Shown one piece after another: positions 9,201 through 17,082 of a stretch of DNA of 64,000 bases. Position numbers and translations under genes: made by a program. Each line of letters begins with the position of its first letter. Within the stretch, counting starts at the first letter, position 1. The notes beneath the pieces were generated by a model. It worked only from the letters and a program-made list of their open reading frames with translations. It ran no database searches and was not told the origin of the DNA. Source of the stretch: JAEUSF01 sp964484145 (GTDB lineage: Bacteria; Patescibacteriota; Doudnabacteria; UBA920); the NCBI GenBank assembly GCA_964484145.1, contig CAZAED010000001.1:34970-98969 (forward strand), written 5' to 3'.

Positions 9201-11489
9201 TGGTAGCGCTTTTGGACTATAGTCGGCCCAAGCATTTCCTCCTAGCCAAACAGTGTTATATCCTTCAGCTTTTATTTGTGGCAAAACTTTCGCTAAATTC
9301 TCATAAGAATCAGGTATGCTTTTAGGGAAGTCATACCAAGTAACACTTTTAATATCTTTATACGCTCTCAAATTAGTTGGGCCATAAACCACCGTTGAAT
9401 TATTATTTATTGTCGAAAAAGTGGTTGGCACTGGAGTTGGTGTTGGTTGGGCCAATATAGCTGGGGCTAATTTAAAACTTTTTGGATTGCCAAGCAAAAT
9501 TGCGTTATAAGCGTTGTCAGACAAATCTATTGCCCAAGCCCAAACCTGGTGGTACTGGCCATCCTTAAGCTGATTTGGAATTTGAAAATTAAACGCGTGA
9601 GTGCCTACGTCGCCTCTGTAGTCCCCTGCAGTCGCTTCCACGGGAGAAGCTCCTGCCGTACCTGCGTTCTTGTCAAAATACAAATGCACCTTTACGGCTT
9701 GGGAATTGTTGTCGTTGTCTATGGCCCAACCAAAAATTTTACCGTCGCTACTTATACCGTCTAAATAACCAATCGGCCTACGGTTAGAAATATTCGTAAC
9801 AGGAGCCGAAGTAAAGCTTAAATTAAATTTAATATCACGACCGGTTTCTTCGCTAAAACCACTTCCTCCGTTACTGCTCTTAAGTAAACGACCCTGGCTG
9901 TAAATGTTGTTTTCGTTATAAGCATAACCATAACAACCTGCGGTTATAATATTTGATTTAAGCAGCAACCCATATTCCTGCCCTGCCTCAACCGCTACAT
10001 TAAGCGGCAGTGAAATTTTGTTTGGCGCAAAATCAATTTTGCCGGGCGGGGTTAAATAACCGTCAGTTGTTTTGCGGGACGAAACACTAAAGCTAGCTAA
10101 AGCCGGCAACGCGGGCTGGTTGCCGTTTAATTTTACAACCTGAACACTTAAATCAGCATTCGGCAATACGCTGCCGTCTAAACTACCGTCTTTGCTGTCT
10201 GGCCTACTTTGAGGACCGCTTTGAAAAGTTACAAAATCAACAGCAGCTAATTGCCCTGAATTTGCTGGCTTAAAAGTTTGCATTAACTCCTTGCCGCCAA
10301 TATCACAAGCGCTTACAAAACTATCCGTGCTTGGAACTGACTGGCAGCTTAAAACCGGTTTGTTACTTGAGTCAAAAGTCAAAGGTCCCCAGTAGTAATT
10401 ACCTAGTCCTTGATTAGCAAAAATTGTACCGGGTGGCGTAGAACTATGCCACAAATCACTCATATACAAATACTCGCCATTAAGCGTTGCCACATAAGTC
10501 GGCTGCCCGCCGCAAGAGTTAGGGTTAATAATCCCGCCATCTTGCCAAGGTCCATTAATAGAAGAAGAAAATAAATACCGAGTCGGCGTACCCGAACAAT
10601 AAGGACAGTTGTGACTATAAATTAAAAAGTAAGTGCCGTTTCTTTTTATTAAAGTCGGCGCTTCACCTTCAAAGCCGGTATTAATCATTTCACCTACCGA
10701 GTCGGTAAAACTAGCATTTAGTTTTTCAATTACCAAATCTCCGACTTCAGGAATTCCGGTATTATAGTTAGTATGGATTAAATAGGCGGCACCATTATCA
10801 TCCAAAAACAAAGCTTCGTCCCCGTTCCAAGTATAGTGAACATTCTGGGCAAGCTTTGGGTTTGTAAAAGGTCCGGCTGGCGAGGAGCTTTCCATTACCC
10901 AATAACTCATTTCAGCTGCAATGTTAAACCATAATACATAACCGCCACCCGCTGTTGCTGGTCTGGCTAATATATGCGGCCTAAAACAACCAATATTTGG
11001 ACAATTCTTATTTGAATCTTGTCCTTGCCATGTACTTGGATCAAATAACAATCGCTCAAATTTCCAATTACGCAAATCTGTGGAAGAATAAACTTTAAAC
11101 CCGCAAAACGGTGTCTGATTATAATTTAAACTTAAATATTTAAAACCGCAGGTGTAAGATGTGCCATATAAGTAGTAAGTTCCGTTAAAATATTGAATTT
11201 CACCGTCGTGCGCGTCTATGGCATTGCCATCTGTATCAAACCTGGTTACTTGCTGACCCTGGCTAGTAAAATTAGTCTGCGCGCTGTTAAATGCACCTAA
11301 AACCTTGCCCTTACTTAATTCTGCGCTATCAGTTTTTGCCATAGAGAGGCTTATATCGTTGATTTCCGCGCTTGCCAACCAAACTGCGGAAGCCGAAGAA
11401 GCAGCAAAAAACAGGACTATAGCCAAGCCAATAGCCGGAGCAACTTGAGCGCGCATAATGCTGCGCGACCATTCAAAAAAAGTTTTCAT
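6219..11489 (-). CDS. Giant secreted GH43-like / TIM-barrel / SLH surface protein
   Basis: 1756 residues from ATG 11489 (MKTFFEWSR), with a hydrophobic export/anchor segment at about 10-35. Domains in order. ~65-385: a five-bladed GH43-like beta-propeller (DAHDGEIQYFNGTYYLYG, RPHILARP, GEAPTLIKRNGTYFLIYS). Then a jelly-roll-like stretch and a domain with GWAIDNDNNSQ also found in the protein at 13023. ~705-1030: a cellulase-clan TIM barrel (VTWYDFP, VVFTEGSEG, PLIIGEMGAGF as candidate acid and nucleophile strands). Then two Cys-containing repeats beginning ACV(N/Q)R(T/S)FN, two copies of a RVGQLV...VYLV.QNG.YGF unit and one Ig-like repeat, joined by Thr-Pro linkers. ~1605-1756: two S-layer homology modules (FNDVSQSNQYYSFIEQIYSRG, FCPDDNLTESQF). 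Probably a cell-surface polysaccharide-acting enzyme or adhesin; the substrate is unknown. Terminator at 6175-6206. Confidence 0.85.
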   Translation of the reverse strand: MKTFFEWSRSIMRAQVAPAIGLAIVLFFAASSASAVWLASAEINDISLSMAKTDSAELSKGKVLGAFNSAQTNFTSQGQQVTRFDTDGNAIDAHDGEIQYFNGTYYLYGTSYTCGFKYLSLNYNQTPFCGFKVYSSTDLRNWKFERLLFDPSTWQGQDSNKNCPNIGCFRPHILARPATAGGGYVLWFNIAAEMSYWVMESSSPAGPFTNPKLAQNVHYTWNGDEALFLDDNGAAYLIHTNYNTGIPEVGDLVIEKLNASFTDSVGEMINTGFEGEAPTLIKRNGTYFLIYSHNCPYCSGTPTRYLFSSSINGPWQDGGIINPNSCGGQPTYVATLNGEYLYMSDLWHSSTPPGTIFANQGLGNYYWGPLTFDSSNKPVLSCQSVPSTDSFVSACDIGGKELMQTFKPANSGQLAAVDFVTFQSGPQSRPDSKDGSLDGSVLPNADLSVQVVKLNGNQPALPALASFSVSSRKTTDGYLTPPGKIDFAPNKISLPLNVAVEAGQEYGLLLKSNIITAGCYGYAYNENNIYSQGRLLKSSNGGSGFSEETGRDIKFNLSFTSAPVTNISNRRPIGYLDGISSDGKIFGWAIDNDNNSQAVKVHLYFDKNAGTAGASPVEATAGDYRGDVGTHAFNFQIPNQLKDGQYHQVWAWAIDLSDNAYNAILLGNPKSFKLAPAILAQPTPTPVPTTFSTINNNSTVVYGPTNLRAYKDIKSVTWYDFPKSIPDSYENLAKVLPQIKAEGYNTVWLGGNAWADYSPKALPTATYNEQAFSGLIKILELLKTNNMEAVIGLNYLGQGWSPEGIDACRWMLDETMYKAFEDYSKEFLSRIQNYSNNVYIVVFTEGSEGSCLGDPYKPELRPGLLSAFQSRLGSWPLRVPPALRSKFRIGYHDYALINENYSGGQSPLSNPNPYDFMSMVAYGLTGKTDTQIVEEVKLKASRFKVLYPYTPLIIGEMGAGFCVPYSEDIQAQNVKALVNAAISNGLGFNLWQWKSLPDNSECLDQYGLGIHKNDGTTLRKSATAVSSILVPGFVQTVLPTPTPYINLPLACVNRTFNQSASGYYSSVVGGTKLSSIQPNQQYFVKCNYGTISSHITLEGGTASSCVYVGWDNLSAVFKCTTPSNGLQLSMACRMNNNPASDNSCNISNSLGNLNVEEQVSVSPRVGQLVSRYGTVYLVAQNGLYGFSNTATFYSWNFNFANILSANSAEIALPEIGIVPVKLPCFSSVSAQIASGVTSCDVVPAPTITPTPSPSAQALSIVTSTLPNAIAGQSYSSVIQLSGGVAPYTWQLVSTTYPSACCILGLNGNLGPIYSSSISFNTQSGTTVTSSYLGSYSWTIKVTDASGSIATKNIYLTVNPAVLTPTPTPVPTIIPTPTPVPTVTIVPTPTPTTLACVQRSFNTANSGIYSGASKISSLTPGQNFTARCDYGIVSGYITLDGNGATNCSWGGWSGTSALFNCIAPLQTGYYNVSCKMTNNQAADNSCSSLNSIGSYYVGLNPTPTPTPIPTVTPTPTPVAVYPRVGQLVNINSTVYLVGQNGRYGFPDLAIFNSWGLNFANVVVANSAEIALPQVGIVPTKLSCYNDIISQITANVTSCPDPVITRDVMAKKLVEKFPLNVSIGLSPSFNDVSQSNQYYSFIEQIYSRGITNGCYYDAASGIRNYCPTEPVKRWQAMLFLSRALGNRVDLTGIPTQQAFRDVPSTNPAFAQTQYFYQREVTIGCRINTDGTRDFCPDDNLTESQFNLLVERIYSAIGY

Positions 11490-11546
11490 TTTATTTTTGC
11501 CTGCCCCGTAGTAAACGCCACAGATTGTGAGATTATACGAGCGCAA

Positions 11547-11751
11547 GATTGTTAATTTTTGTTTCTAGCCGGTAGTTACGCAAATTTTAGCGTTTTACTA
11601 CACGGGGTTTCTATTTTGATTAAACTGATTTTGGTTTAACCAAATATTTTGGCTATCTCTTGCCTAATTTTGGGCAGAAAGATAACTTAATTTCTTTAAT
11701 TATAGCACAAACAAATATTTTTGGCAAATTTTTTCTTTGCCAATAAAAAAG
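11547..11751. other. AT-rich spacer
   Basis: Between the giant gene's start and the next gene's terminator. The only structure I see is the near-palindrome TTTGGTT-T-AACCAAA at about 11628-11642. I find no gene. Confidence 0.5.
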
Positions 11752-11796
11752 CGCAGGGTGATGTCTGATCGGTAGATCGAGACAAAGCACCCTGCG
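11752..11796 (-). terminator. Terminator of the GC-rich secreted gene
   Basis: CGCAGGGTG (11752-11760) pairs with CACCCTGCG (11788-11796) and is followed on the minus strand by GCTTTTTTATT. A palindrome around GGACACGTGTCC lies between it and the stop codon. Confidence 0.75.
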
Positions 11797-11848
11797 GCCT
11801 AACTGCTGTTAGCGGACGGACACGTGTCCGCCGCCAAAAGAGAGATAG

Positions 11849-12724
11849 TTAGCGAGGAGGTGAGATGATCGGCACGGCCACTGCATTACTGTTGCGGGGC
11901 AGTGCCGGCTGCTCGAACATTACAGTGCTGGTGTACGGATCGCCCAGCACCGTCAGCGTTATATAGGCGCGCGCCCTCCTCTCGTGGAAATTGGAAGGCA
12001 CTCGAACAACATTGCCCGTGGGCGTCAACTCCATAGGCGATATCTGAGCAACAGTTCCGCCGTTGACGACTTCCTGACGCACCAGCGCAGTCCCGCTTGG
12101 GAACATCCCTCGAATCTCGAGAGTGTCCCCCACAAGCCTAACTTCCCGGATGCTACCGTCCCACCTGTCTTCGGATCCGTCCGAGTTGAGTTTCAGTGAA
12201 ATGAAGTTTTGCTGGATTATGTTGTGTATGCCACTCGGCGTTACAGACCAAACAATCACCTCGACGAAATACACCCCGTCGGGATCTGCGTTGGAAAACT
12301 CCCGCGAAAACACATTGAGTTTGTCGTTCCGTCCAAAACCACGATAGAAATATCCGAACATGGCGCCCTCTGCGTCGAAGTACTCAATTCGCGACCCATC
12401 TGGGTAACGATTCGCGCTTGGCAGCATAACACGAGCCGAGATGTGATAAGTTCCTTCGAGCAAATCAGAAGGAAGAAGCACCAAATTGAGACGGTCTTTG
12501 TTGCTGAAATACTGCCCGTTGGTTCGAACGAAGAACAAAGGCCATCTCTGGGACTGTTGGACGGATGCGGCACGTTGCTCGCTTTTCTGCAGCTGCAACA
12601 GCGGGGACACTCCGCCGAATTGATTAAAAGCCTGCTCGGCAGTGATGCGAGGCATTTCCTGAGCGAAAGCGATGCTAGTCGCGGTGAACGCGAGCGATAA
12701 AACCAAGTTGATCAAATGGGACAT
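11849..12724 (-). CDS. Unrecognised secreted protein, GC-rich accessory gene
   Basis: 291 residues starting with a clear signal peptide (hydrophobic core LINLVLSLAFTATSIAFA, likely cleavage after AFA-Q). The mature part is strand-rich and has no family I recognise. Features include WPLFFVRTNGQYF, SARVMLPSANRYPDGS, VYFVEVIVWSVTPSG and a C-terminal Ig-like stretch (GDTLEIRGMFPSGTALVRQEV). Base composition is clearly richer in G+C than both neighbours. ATG 12724 is preceded by a strong SD (AGGAGAGGG), and about 190 bp upstream there is a perfect consensus promoter. With its own terminator it forms a free-standing unit inserted between two surface-protein genes, typical of acquired accessory genes. 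The function is unknown, but its surroundings suggest an envelope role. Confidence 0.8.
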   Translation of the reverse strand: MSHLINLVLSLAFTATSIAFAQEMPRITAEQAFNQFGGVSPLLQLQKSEQRAASVQQSQRWPLFFVRTNGQYFSNKDRLNLVLLPSDLLEGTYHISARVMLPSANRYPDGSRIEYFDAEGAMFGYFYRGFGRNDKLNVFSREFSNADPDGVYFVEVIVWSVTPSGIHNIIQQNFISLKLNSDGSEDRWDGSIREVRLVGDTLEIRGMFPSGTALVRQEVVNGGTVAQISPMELTPTGNVVRVPSNFHERRARAYITLTVLGDPYTSTVMFEQPALPRNSNAVAVPIISPPR

Positions 12725-12910
12725 TTCCCTCTCCTACATTGAATTCCCAGCTAAAAACTCTGGGGGAAACTAGACAAAATTAGTAACTAGTTACTCATTA
12801 CTAATAACTAATTACTATTTCATCCAAATTCCCCAGAATTTTACTAATAACTCTCTCTATAATCCTCCTAAGGATATTTATAAAAGAACATCTGGGCACA
12901 GTTGGCACAG
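12725..12910 (-). promoter_or_regulatory. Long structured leader of the secreted gene
   Basis: About 186 nt of 5' UTR between the consensus promoter and the SD. It contains TCTGGGG pairing with CCCCAGA near its two ends, enclosing a heptamer array (AGTAACT, AGTTACT, CATTACT, AATAACT, AATTACT) with the perfect palindrome AGTAACTAGTTACT. No ORF is evident. Confidence 0.5.
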
Positions 12911-12917
12911 ACATATA

Positions 12918-12946
12918 ATTATACACCTTTTTGACCATTTTGTCAA
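12918..12946 (-). promoter_or_regulatory. Perfect consensus promoter
   Basis: On the minus strand: TTGACA (12946-12941), 17 bp, TATAAT (12923-12918). All twelve hexamer positions match the sigma-70 consensus. Confidence 0.8.
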
Positions 12947-12979
12947 GATTTTAATATAAATTACCCTTATTTAAGCAAT

Positions 12980-13010
12980 AAAAAACCACCCCCTCTTAAT
13001 GGGAGTGGCT
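12980..13010 (-). terminator. Terminator of the Ig-repeat secreted gene
   Basis: Minus strand CCACTCCC, loop, GGGGGTGG followed by TTTTTTA, just after the stop at 13023. Confidence 0.7.
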
Positions 13011-13022
13011 TTTACCAATGGT

Positions 13023-14816
13023 TTAACGAATTGAGCTACCGCTTCTATAAGCGTAAAATTCTGTAGCATTTACTTCCACTACACTATTTGGGTCTATATT
13101 TAACCTAGAAGCGGCAGAGGGATAAATGTATCTTTTAACCGTATCTTCTATTTTATATACTCTGGCATTGCCTTTTAGTTTTATATAGTCAACCGAGTCG
13201 TAACTGTCTAAATCTTCCTGGCTAATGGTTTGTATATTTTCCCAGCGGTTGCCGTAAGACAAAAATACACGGGCGGACAGTATAGGCATTTTTAGACAGC
13301 TGGCGGTTACAAAATATATAGTTGGGTCGTCGTCCACTTTTGCCGTCTTTGGTCCGCAGCCGGCTGTTGGAGGCGTAGGAGTATAAGTGGGCGTGGGAGT
13401 AGGATAAGCGGAAGGAATACCAGTTCCCACAGTAAACATACTGCCTGAGTTGCCCGTGTAATTAAAACTGTATCCGTTATAAGTAGCCTTAACTATTTTA
13501 TATACTCCCGGAGTAGTAATAACTGAATTAGGCGGAGCGTTAAAGCCTAACGGAACCGTTATTCCCCCAATATGAAATTTGTTGGACAAATAACTCCCAA
13601 CATCTGCCCTGTAAACCATTGTACTAGTGTTAAGTACATAATATTTAGAGGGGTCATTTACATTTTGAAAAGATATAGCTACGCTAACTGGCTTGTCGTT
13701 GTCATATGCCCAGCCAGAAACTAAATCGGCTGAAACCGAATCAAGCCAACCTTCGTTGTAATTAGCATAGGGAGTTGGCAAAGGCGCTGGAGTAGGAGTG
13801 GGGGTGTAAGTGGAAGCAGGATTTACAGTTAAAATATACGAGTAACTTAAGTTGGCAGAATATTGGTCGGTTAAATTTAACGTGACTGTATAAACACCTG
13901 CTGTTGTAGGAGTGCCTAAAATATTTACCGAGGCTTTTCCCGGAGAACCTTCAATACCAGGCAAAATTCCGTATGTAGTATTAGGCCCAGAGGCACTGCC
14001 TGTGGTTATACCCGGAGGAAGTCCGGTAAAAGTCGCGTTACTGGCGTAAGGAGTACCTGTGGTAATATATTGCAAATTTATTTTGGCGCTATAATATGTA
14101 CCAACTGTAGCCGCAGGCAATTGCGTGGTGTTAATTTGAAAATAAGCGTAAGAATTTACATTAGCCGGTTTAATAGTTAAGTAAACTGTCTTAGTAGTTG
14201 TATTGCCAACAGAGTCTGTAACTTTAAGTTTCCAATAATAGCTACCCGGATGATTCTCAACTGTGCTGGCAGTTTGCGTGTTAAAAGTCGGACCGTCGCC
14301 GGAAATTCCCAAAACGCAACAACCGGAAGGGTAGTTGGTATCTATTGGGGTCCATTTGTAAGGCGCAACGCCTCCGCTTGCCGCAAGTTGTGTTGTATAA
14401 GCTTGTCCTACTGTGGCATCTGGCAAACTCGTTGTGGTAATTTGCAAATCAGAAGTTACTGTCCAGTTTAAAACCTTAATAGCAGTAGCTCCAAGGGCGT
14501 CCGTTACTTGAAAAGTCCAAATATAGGCTCCTGCCGGACTAACTATAGTAGCAGATGTTTGGGTATTAAAAACACCGTTATTATTTACCCCCAAAACACA
14601 ACAATTAGTACCTTGCACGCCGGAAGGGGTAATAATCGACGGAGCCGACCAAGTATAAGGAGCCACACCCCCTGTAGCTTGAAGTTGATACGAGTAAGGC
14701 TGGCCGACCGTAGCACTAGGAAGACTGGTAGTGGTTATTTGCAATGCCTCAGCCCTGGCTACTTGAACCGGGAGCAGCAAACTTGCAAAAACTATACTAA
14801 ACAAAATTCTTTTCAT
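13023..14816 (-). CDS. Secreted protein with Ig-like repeats and Thr-Pro linkers
   Basis: 597 residues with a signal peptide (MKRILFSIVFASLLLPVQVARA). It is followed by two closely similar Ig-like repeats (ITTTSLP.ATVGQ.Y, GGVAPY.W) that each carry a Cys-Cys-Val-Leu-Gly motif and an FNTQT strand, then a third, more distant repeat. Next comes a Thr-Pro linker, a domain with GWLDSVSADLVSGWAYDND that is also present in the giant protein at 6219, a second linker, and a C-terminal region with YFVTASCLKMPI and VKRYIYPSAASR. This last part resembles the short surface modules that flank linkers in related secreted CPR proteins. There is no catalytic motif; an adhesin or structural envelope role is likely. 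It is transcribed divergently from pbpC across an 83-bp spacer. Confidence 0.8.
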   Translation of the reverse strand: MKRILFSIVFASLLLPVQVARAEALQITTTSLPSATVGQPYSYQLQATGGVAPYTWSAPSIITPSGVQGTNCCVLGVNNNGVFNTQTSATIVSPAGAYIWTFQVTDALGATAIKVLNWTVTSDLQITTTSLPDATVGQAYTTQLAASGGVAPYKWTPIDTNYPSGCCVLGISGDGPTFNTQTASTVENHPGSYYWKLKVTDSVGNTTTKTVYLTIKPANVNSYAYFQINTTQLPAATVGTYYSAKINLQYITTGTPYASNATFTGLPPGITTGSASGPNTTYGILPGIEGSPGKASVNILGTPTTAGVYTVTLNLTDQYSANLSYSYILTVNPASTYTPTPTPAPLPTPYANYNEGWLDSVSADLVSGWAYDNDKPVSVAISFQNVNDPSKYYVLNTSTMVYRADVGSYLSNKFHIGGITVPLGFNAPPNSVITTPGVYKIVKATYNGYSFNYTGNSGSMFTVGTGIPSAYPTPTPTYTPTPPTAGCGPKTAKVDDDPTIYFVTASCLKMPILSARVFLSYGNRWENIQTISQEDLDSYDSVDYIKLKGNARVYKIEDTVKRYIYPSAASRLNIDPNSVVEVNATEFYAYRSGSSIR

Positions 14817-14870
14817 ATATTTTATTTAATTGTTTATATTTTCATCTTAAGTATAGCAGTTTTTAAAAAA

Positions 14871-14899
14871 TTGAGATAAAAAGTACTGTCTGCTATGCT
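14871..14899 (+). promoter_or_regulatory. pbpC promoter, near-leaderless
   Basis: TTGAGA (14871-14876), 17 bp, TATGCT (14894-14899). The expected start of transcription is only a few bases before ATG 14909. Confidence 0.6.
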
Positions 14900-14908
14900 A
14901 TGTGGGCT

Positions 14909-17041
14909 ATGGACAAATGGCTTAGTAAAATTAAAAACCTTAAAAAACCCTGGAAAATTGCCGGGGTGGTTTTGGTGGTGTTAATTATTTTTTGGCAAAT
15001 TGTTTCCAAAGTTTTGGTTAATAGGTTAATAACTACTTACCAAAACCAAGAGTCGCAAATTTTGTACGACAGGAATGGAAAATTAATTAGCATAAAACCA
15101 AACCCAAAAGGTTACTACAACCAGTTCTTAACCCTTCCCCCAAAAGAAGCGGAGAATATTTTACTAAAAAAAGAAGACAAATATTTTTATTGGCACTTTG
15201 GTATAAACCCTTTTAGCATAATGCGCGACTTATGGGCAAAGTTAATAACAGGAAAAAGAAGCGGCTCCAGCACTCTTTCGCAGCAACTGGTAAAAACACT
15301 GCTCGGCAATGAACAAGACCGAGGGGCGAGAAATAAGTTTAAAGAAATGTTCTATACGCTGGCTTTAGAATGGCATAGGCCAAAAAAAGAAATTTTAACC
15401 ATGTACTTTAACAGCGTGTACTTTGGCGGACTGGCCCAAGGCTACAAAGAAGCTTCTTTTCACTACTTTAACAAACCGCCGGAAAATTTAAGCAGCACGC
15501 AAATCCTTTCCCTGCTTTCAACTTTAAACAACCCTTCCCAAAGTCAGGCCGGTACAGCGCAAAACTTAAAACGCGCAAAAAATTTAGCTAAAGAGTTTAA
15601 ATTAAATGTTAGCAATGACGAATGGAACAGTCTTGGCTTAGTTAAAGCCGACGAACATAGAAATTCCGAAGTCACTTTTGAGCTAGCTAGCCTTAATTTA
15701 AATTGTCCGAAAGTTTGCAATCTTACTATAGACTCGGAGCTTACAAAAAACTTACGCGGTATTTTAAAAAGAAATTTAGAAAGACCGGACCTAGACACGG
15801 CCTCCACCGGCGCGGTAGTGGTAATTAAAATGCCGGAAAACGAAGTTGTGGCCATAGTTGGCTCACCGGATACAAGCTCCAGCAGTTTTGGGCACCAAGT
15901 AAATATGGCTGTGCGGCCAAGAGCCGTGGGCTCTACAGCCAAGCCGTTTATATATTTAAAAGCTTTTGAAAAAGGCGCTAGACCCTATACTTTAGTTTCA
16001 GATCAGGAACTTAAATACCAAATTGGCACAGGTTTTGACTTCTTCCCCAAAAACTTTGACGGCCAGTATAGAGGCCAAGTTACTTTAGAAGAAGCTTTAA
16101 GCAACAGTCTTAACGTGCCCACAGTACAAGTACTAGACTTTGCGGGCCTACAAAATTTTTACAAATTTTTGGGCAGCACTATGGGGTTTAAACCACAGCA
16201 GCCGCTGGAAAATTATGAACTGGGCATTGCGTTAGGAGGACTTGAATCAGACCTTTTAACCTGGTCAAACTATTTTACAATTTTTGGACAAGGTGGCTAC
16301 CTAAAACCTTTAACCATTTTTAAAAGCGGGTTTACAGACTCGCCATATTTAAAAACGCCAATGGCAAACCTAAGCAGCTCCCCTGTTTTAGCCGGCGAAA
16401 AACAATATGTGGAATTGGTAAATAAAATACTTTCTAACCGCGATGCAGGCGTGGCCCAGTTTGGCATAAAAAGCAATTTAAATTTACCCTACCAAAATTA
16501 CGCGCTTAAAACCGGCACCTCGCGCGACTACCACGACAGCTGGACTCTGGGTTACAGCCCGGACTTTTTAGTCGGGGTCTGGGTAGGTAACAGTAGCGAC
16601 AAACCTATGCGCGAAGTTACCGGCCTTTCCGGAGCAGCCAAAATTTGGCGGGAAACCATGCTCTATATGTACAACTCCCCTTACAACAAAAGCACACAAT
16701 TTAACTTTAGTGACATAAAGGAATTTAACCAAACAGGCTCTATAGAGTACGGACTTGTTGGCGACAACTACAAGCACCAAAAAAACTTAATTCTTAATCC
16801 CAGCTTAATATTAACTCCCCACCAAGGCGACAAATATCTTTTACAAAAAAATACTACTATACCCCTAACTGCAAGCAAAGAAGTAGATTGGTATGTAGAC
16901 AATAAATTAATAAGTCACTCAACAACAACTAACTGGCAACCTAAAGAAGCAGGAAAGTACAAAATAACAGCAGCTTCCAACGAAGGAAAAAAAGAAGAAA
17001 TAAGCATTGAAATAAATTTGGAAGACAAAAAAATACCTTAG
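14909..17041 (+). CDS. pbpC: Penicillin-binding protein 1C-type glycosyltransferase/transpeptidase
   Basis: About 710 residues. One TM helix at ~13-35, then a GT51 transglycosylase domain with the catalytic Glu in KEDKYFYWHFG (~residue 89) and GSSTLSQQLVK. The transpeptidase domain has S-T-A-K at ~342-345, SNSLN and the KTGT motif at ~534. The C-terminal ~90 residues form a small strand-rich domain like the one that ends PbpC proteins. It polymerises and possibly cross-links peptidoglycan. ATG 14900 lies directly against the -10, so ATG 14909 (MDKWLSK) is the more probable start. It faces the alpha-2-macroglobulin gene tail to tail. In many bacteria these two genes are linked (yfhM-pbpC in E. 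coli), which supports both calls. Confidence 0.92.
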   Translation: MDKWLSKIKNLKKPWKIAGVVLVVLIIFWQIVSKVLVNRLITTYQNQESQILYDRNGKLISIKPNPKGYYNQFLTLPPKEAENILLKKEDKYFYWHFGINPFSIMRDLWAKLITGKRSGSSTLSQQLVKTLLGNEQDRGARNKFKEMFYTLALEWHRPKKEILTMYFNSVYFGGLAQGYKEASFHYFNKPPENLSSTQILSLLSTLNNPSQSQAGTAQNLKRAKNLAKEFKLNVSNDEWNSLGLVKADEHRNSEVTFELASLNLNCPKVCNLTIDSELTKNLRGILKRNLERPDLDTASTGAVVVIKMPENEVVAIVGSPDTSSSSFGHQVNMAVRPRAVGSTAKPFIYLKAFEKGARPYTLVSDQELKYQIGTGFDFFPKNFDGQYRGQVTLEEALSNSLNVPTVQVLDFAGLQNFYKFLGSTMGFKPQQPLENYELGIALGGLESDLLTWSNYFTIFGQGGYLKPLTIFKSGFTDSPYLKTPMANLSSSPVLAGEKQYVELVNKILSNRDAGVAQFGIKSNLNLPYQNYALKTGTSRDYHDSWTLGYSPDFLVGVWVGNSSDKPMREVTGLSGAAKIWRETMLYMYNSPYNKSTQFNFSDIKEFNQTGSIEYGLVGDNYKHQKNLILNPSLILTPHQGDKYLLQKNTTIPLTASKEVDWYVDNKLISHSTTTNWQPKEAGKYKITAASNEGKKEEISIEINLEDKKIP

Positions 17042-17060
17042 CCAGTTAGCTAAGGTATTT
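17031..17060. terminator. Bidirectional terminator between pbpC and alpha-2-macroglobulin gene
   Basis: AAATACCTTAGC, loop CAGTTA, GCTAAGGTATTT: a 12-bp perfect stem with A and T tracts on both sides. It overlaps the pbpC stop codon. Confidence 0.85.
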
Positions 17061-17082
17061 TTATTTAGCGATGTTTTACCGC

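Noticed and set aside
12209..12700. A 163-codon plus-strand ORF opposite the GC-rich secreted gene
   Set aside because: It is a shadow of a gene with signal peptide, SD, promoter and terminator on the other strand; no coding signs of its own.
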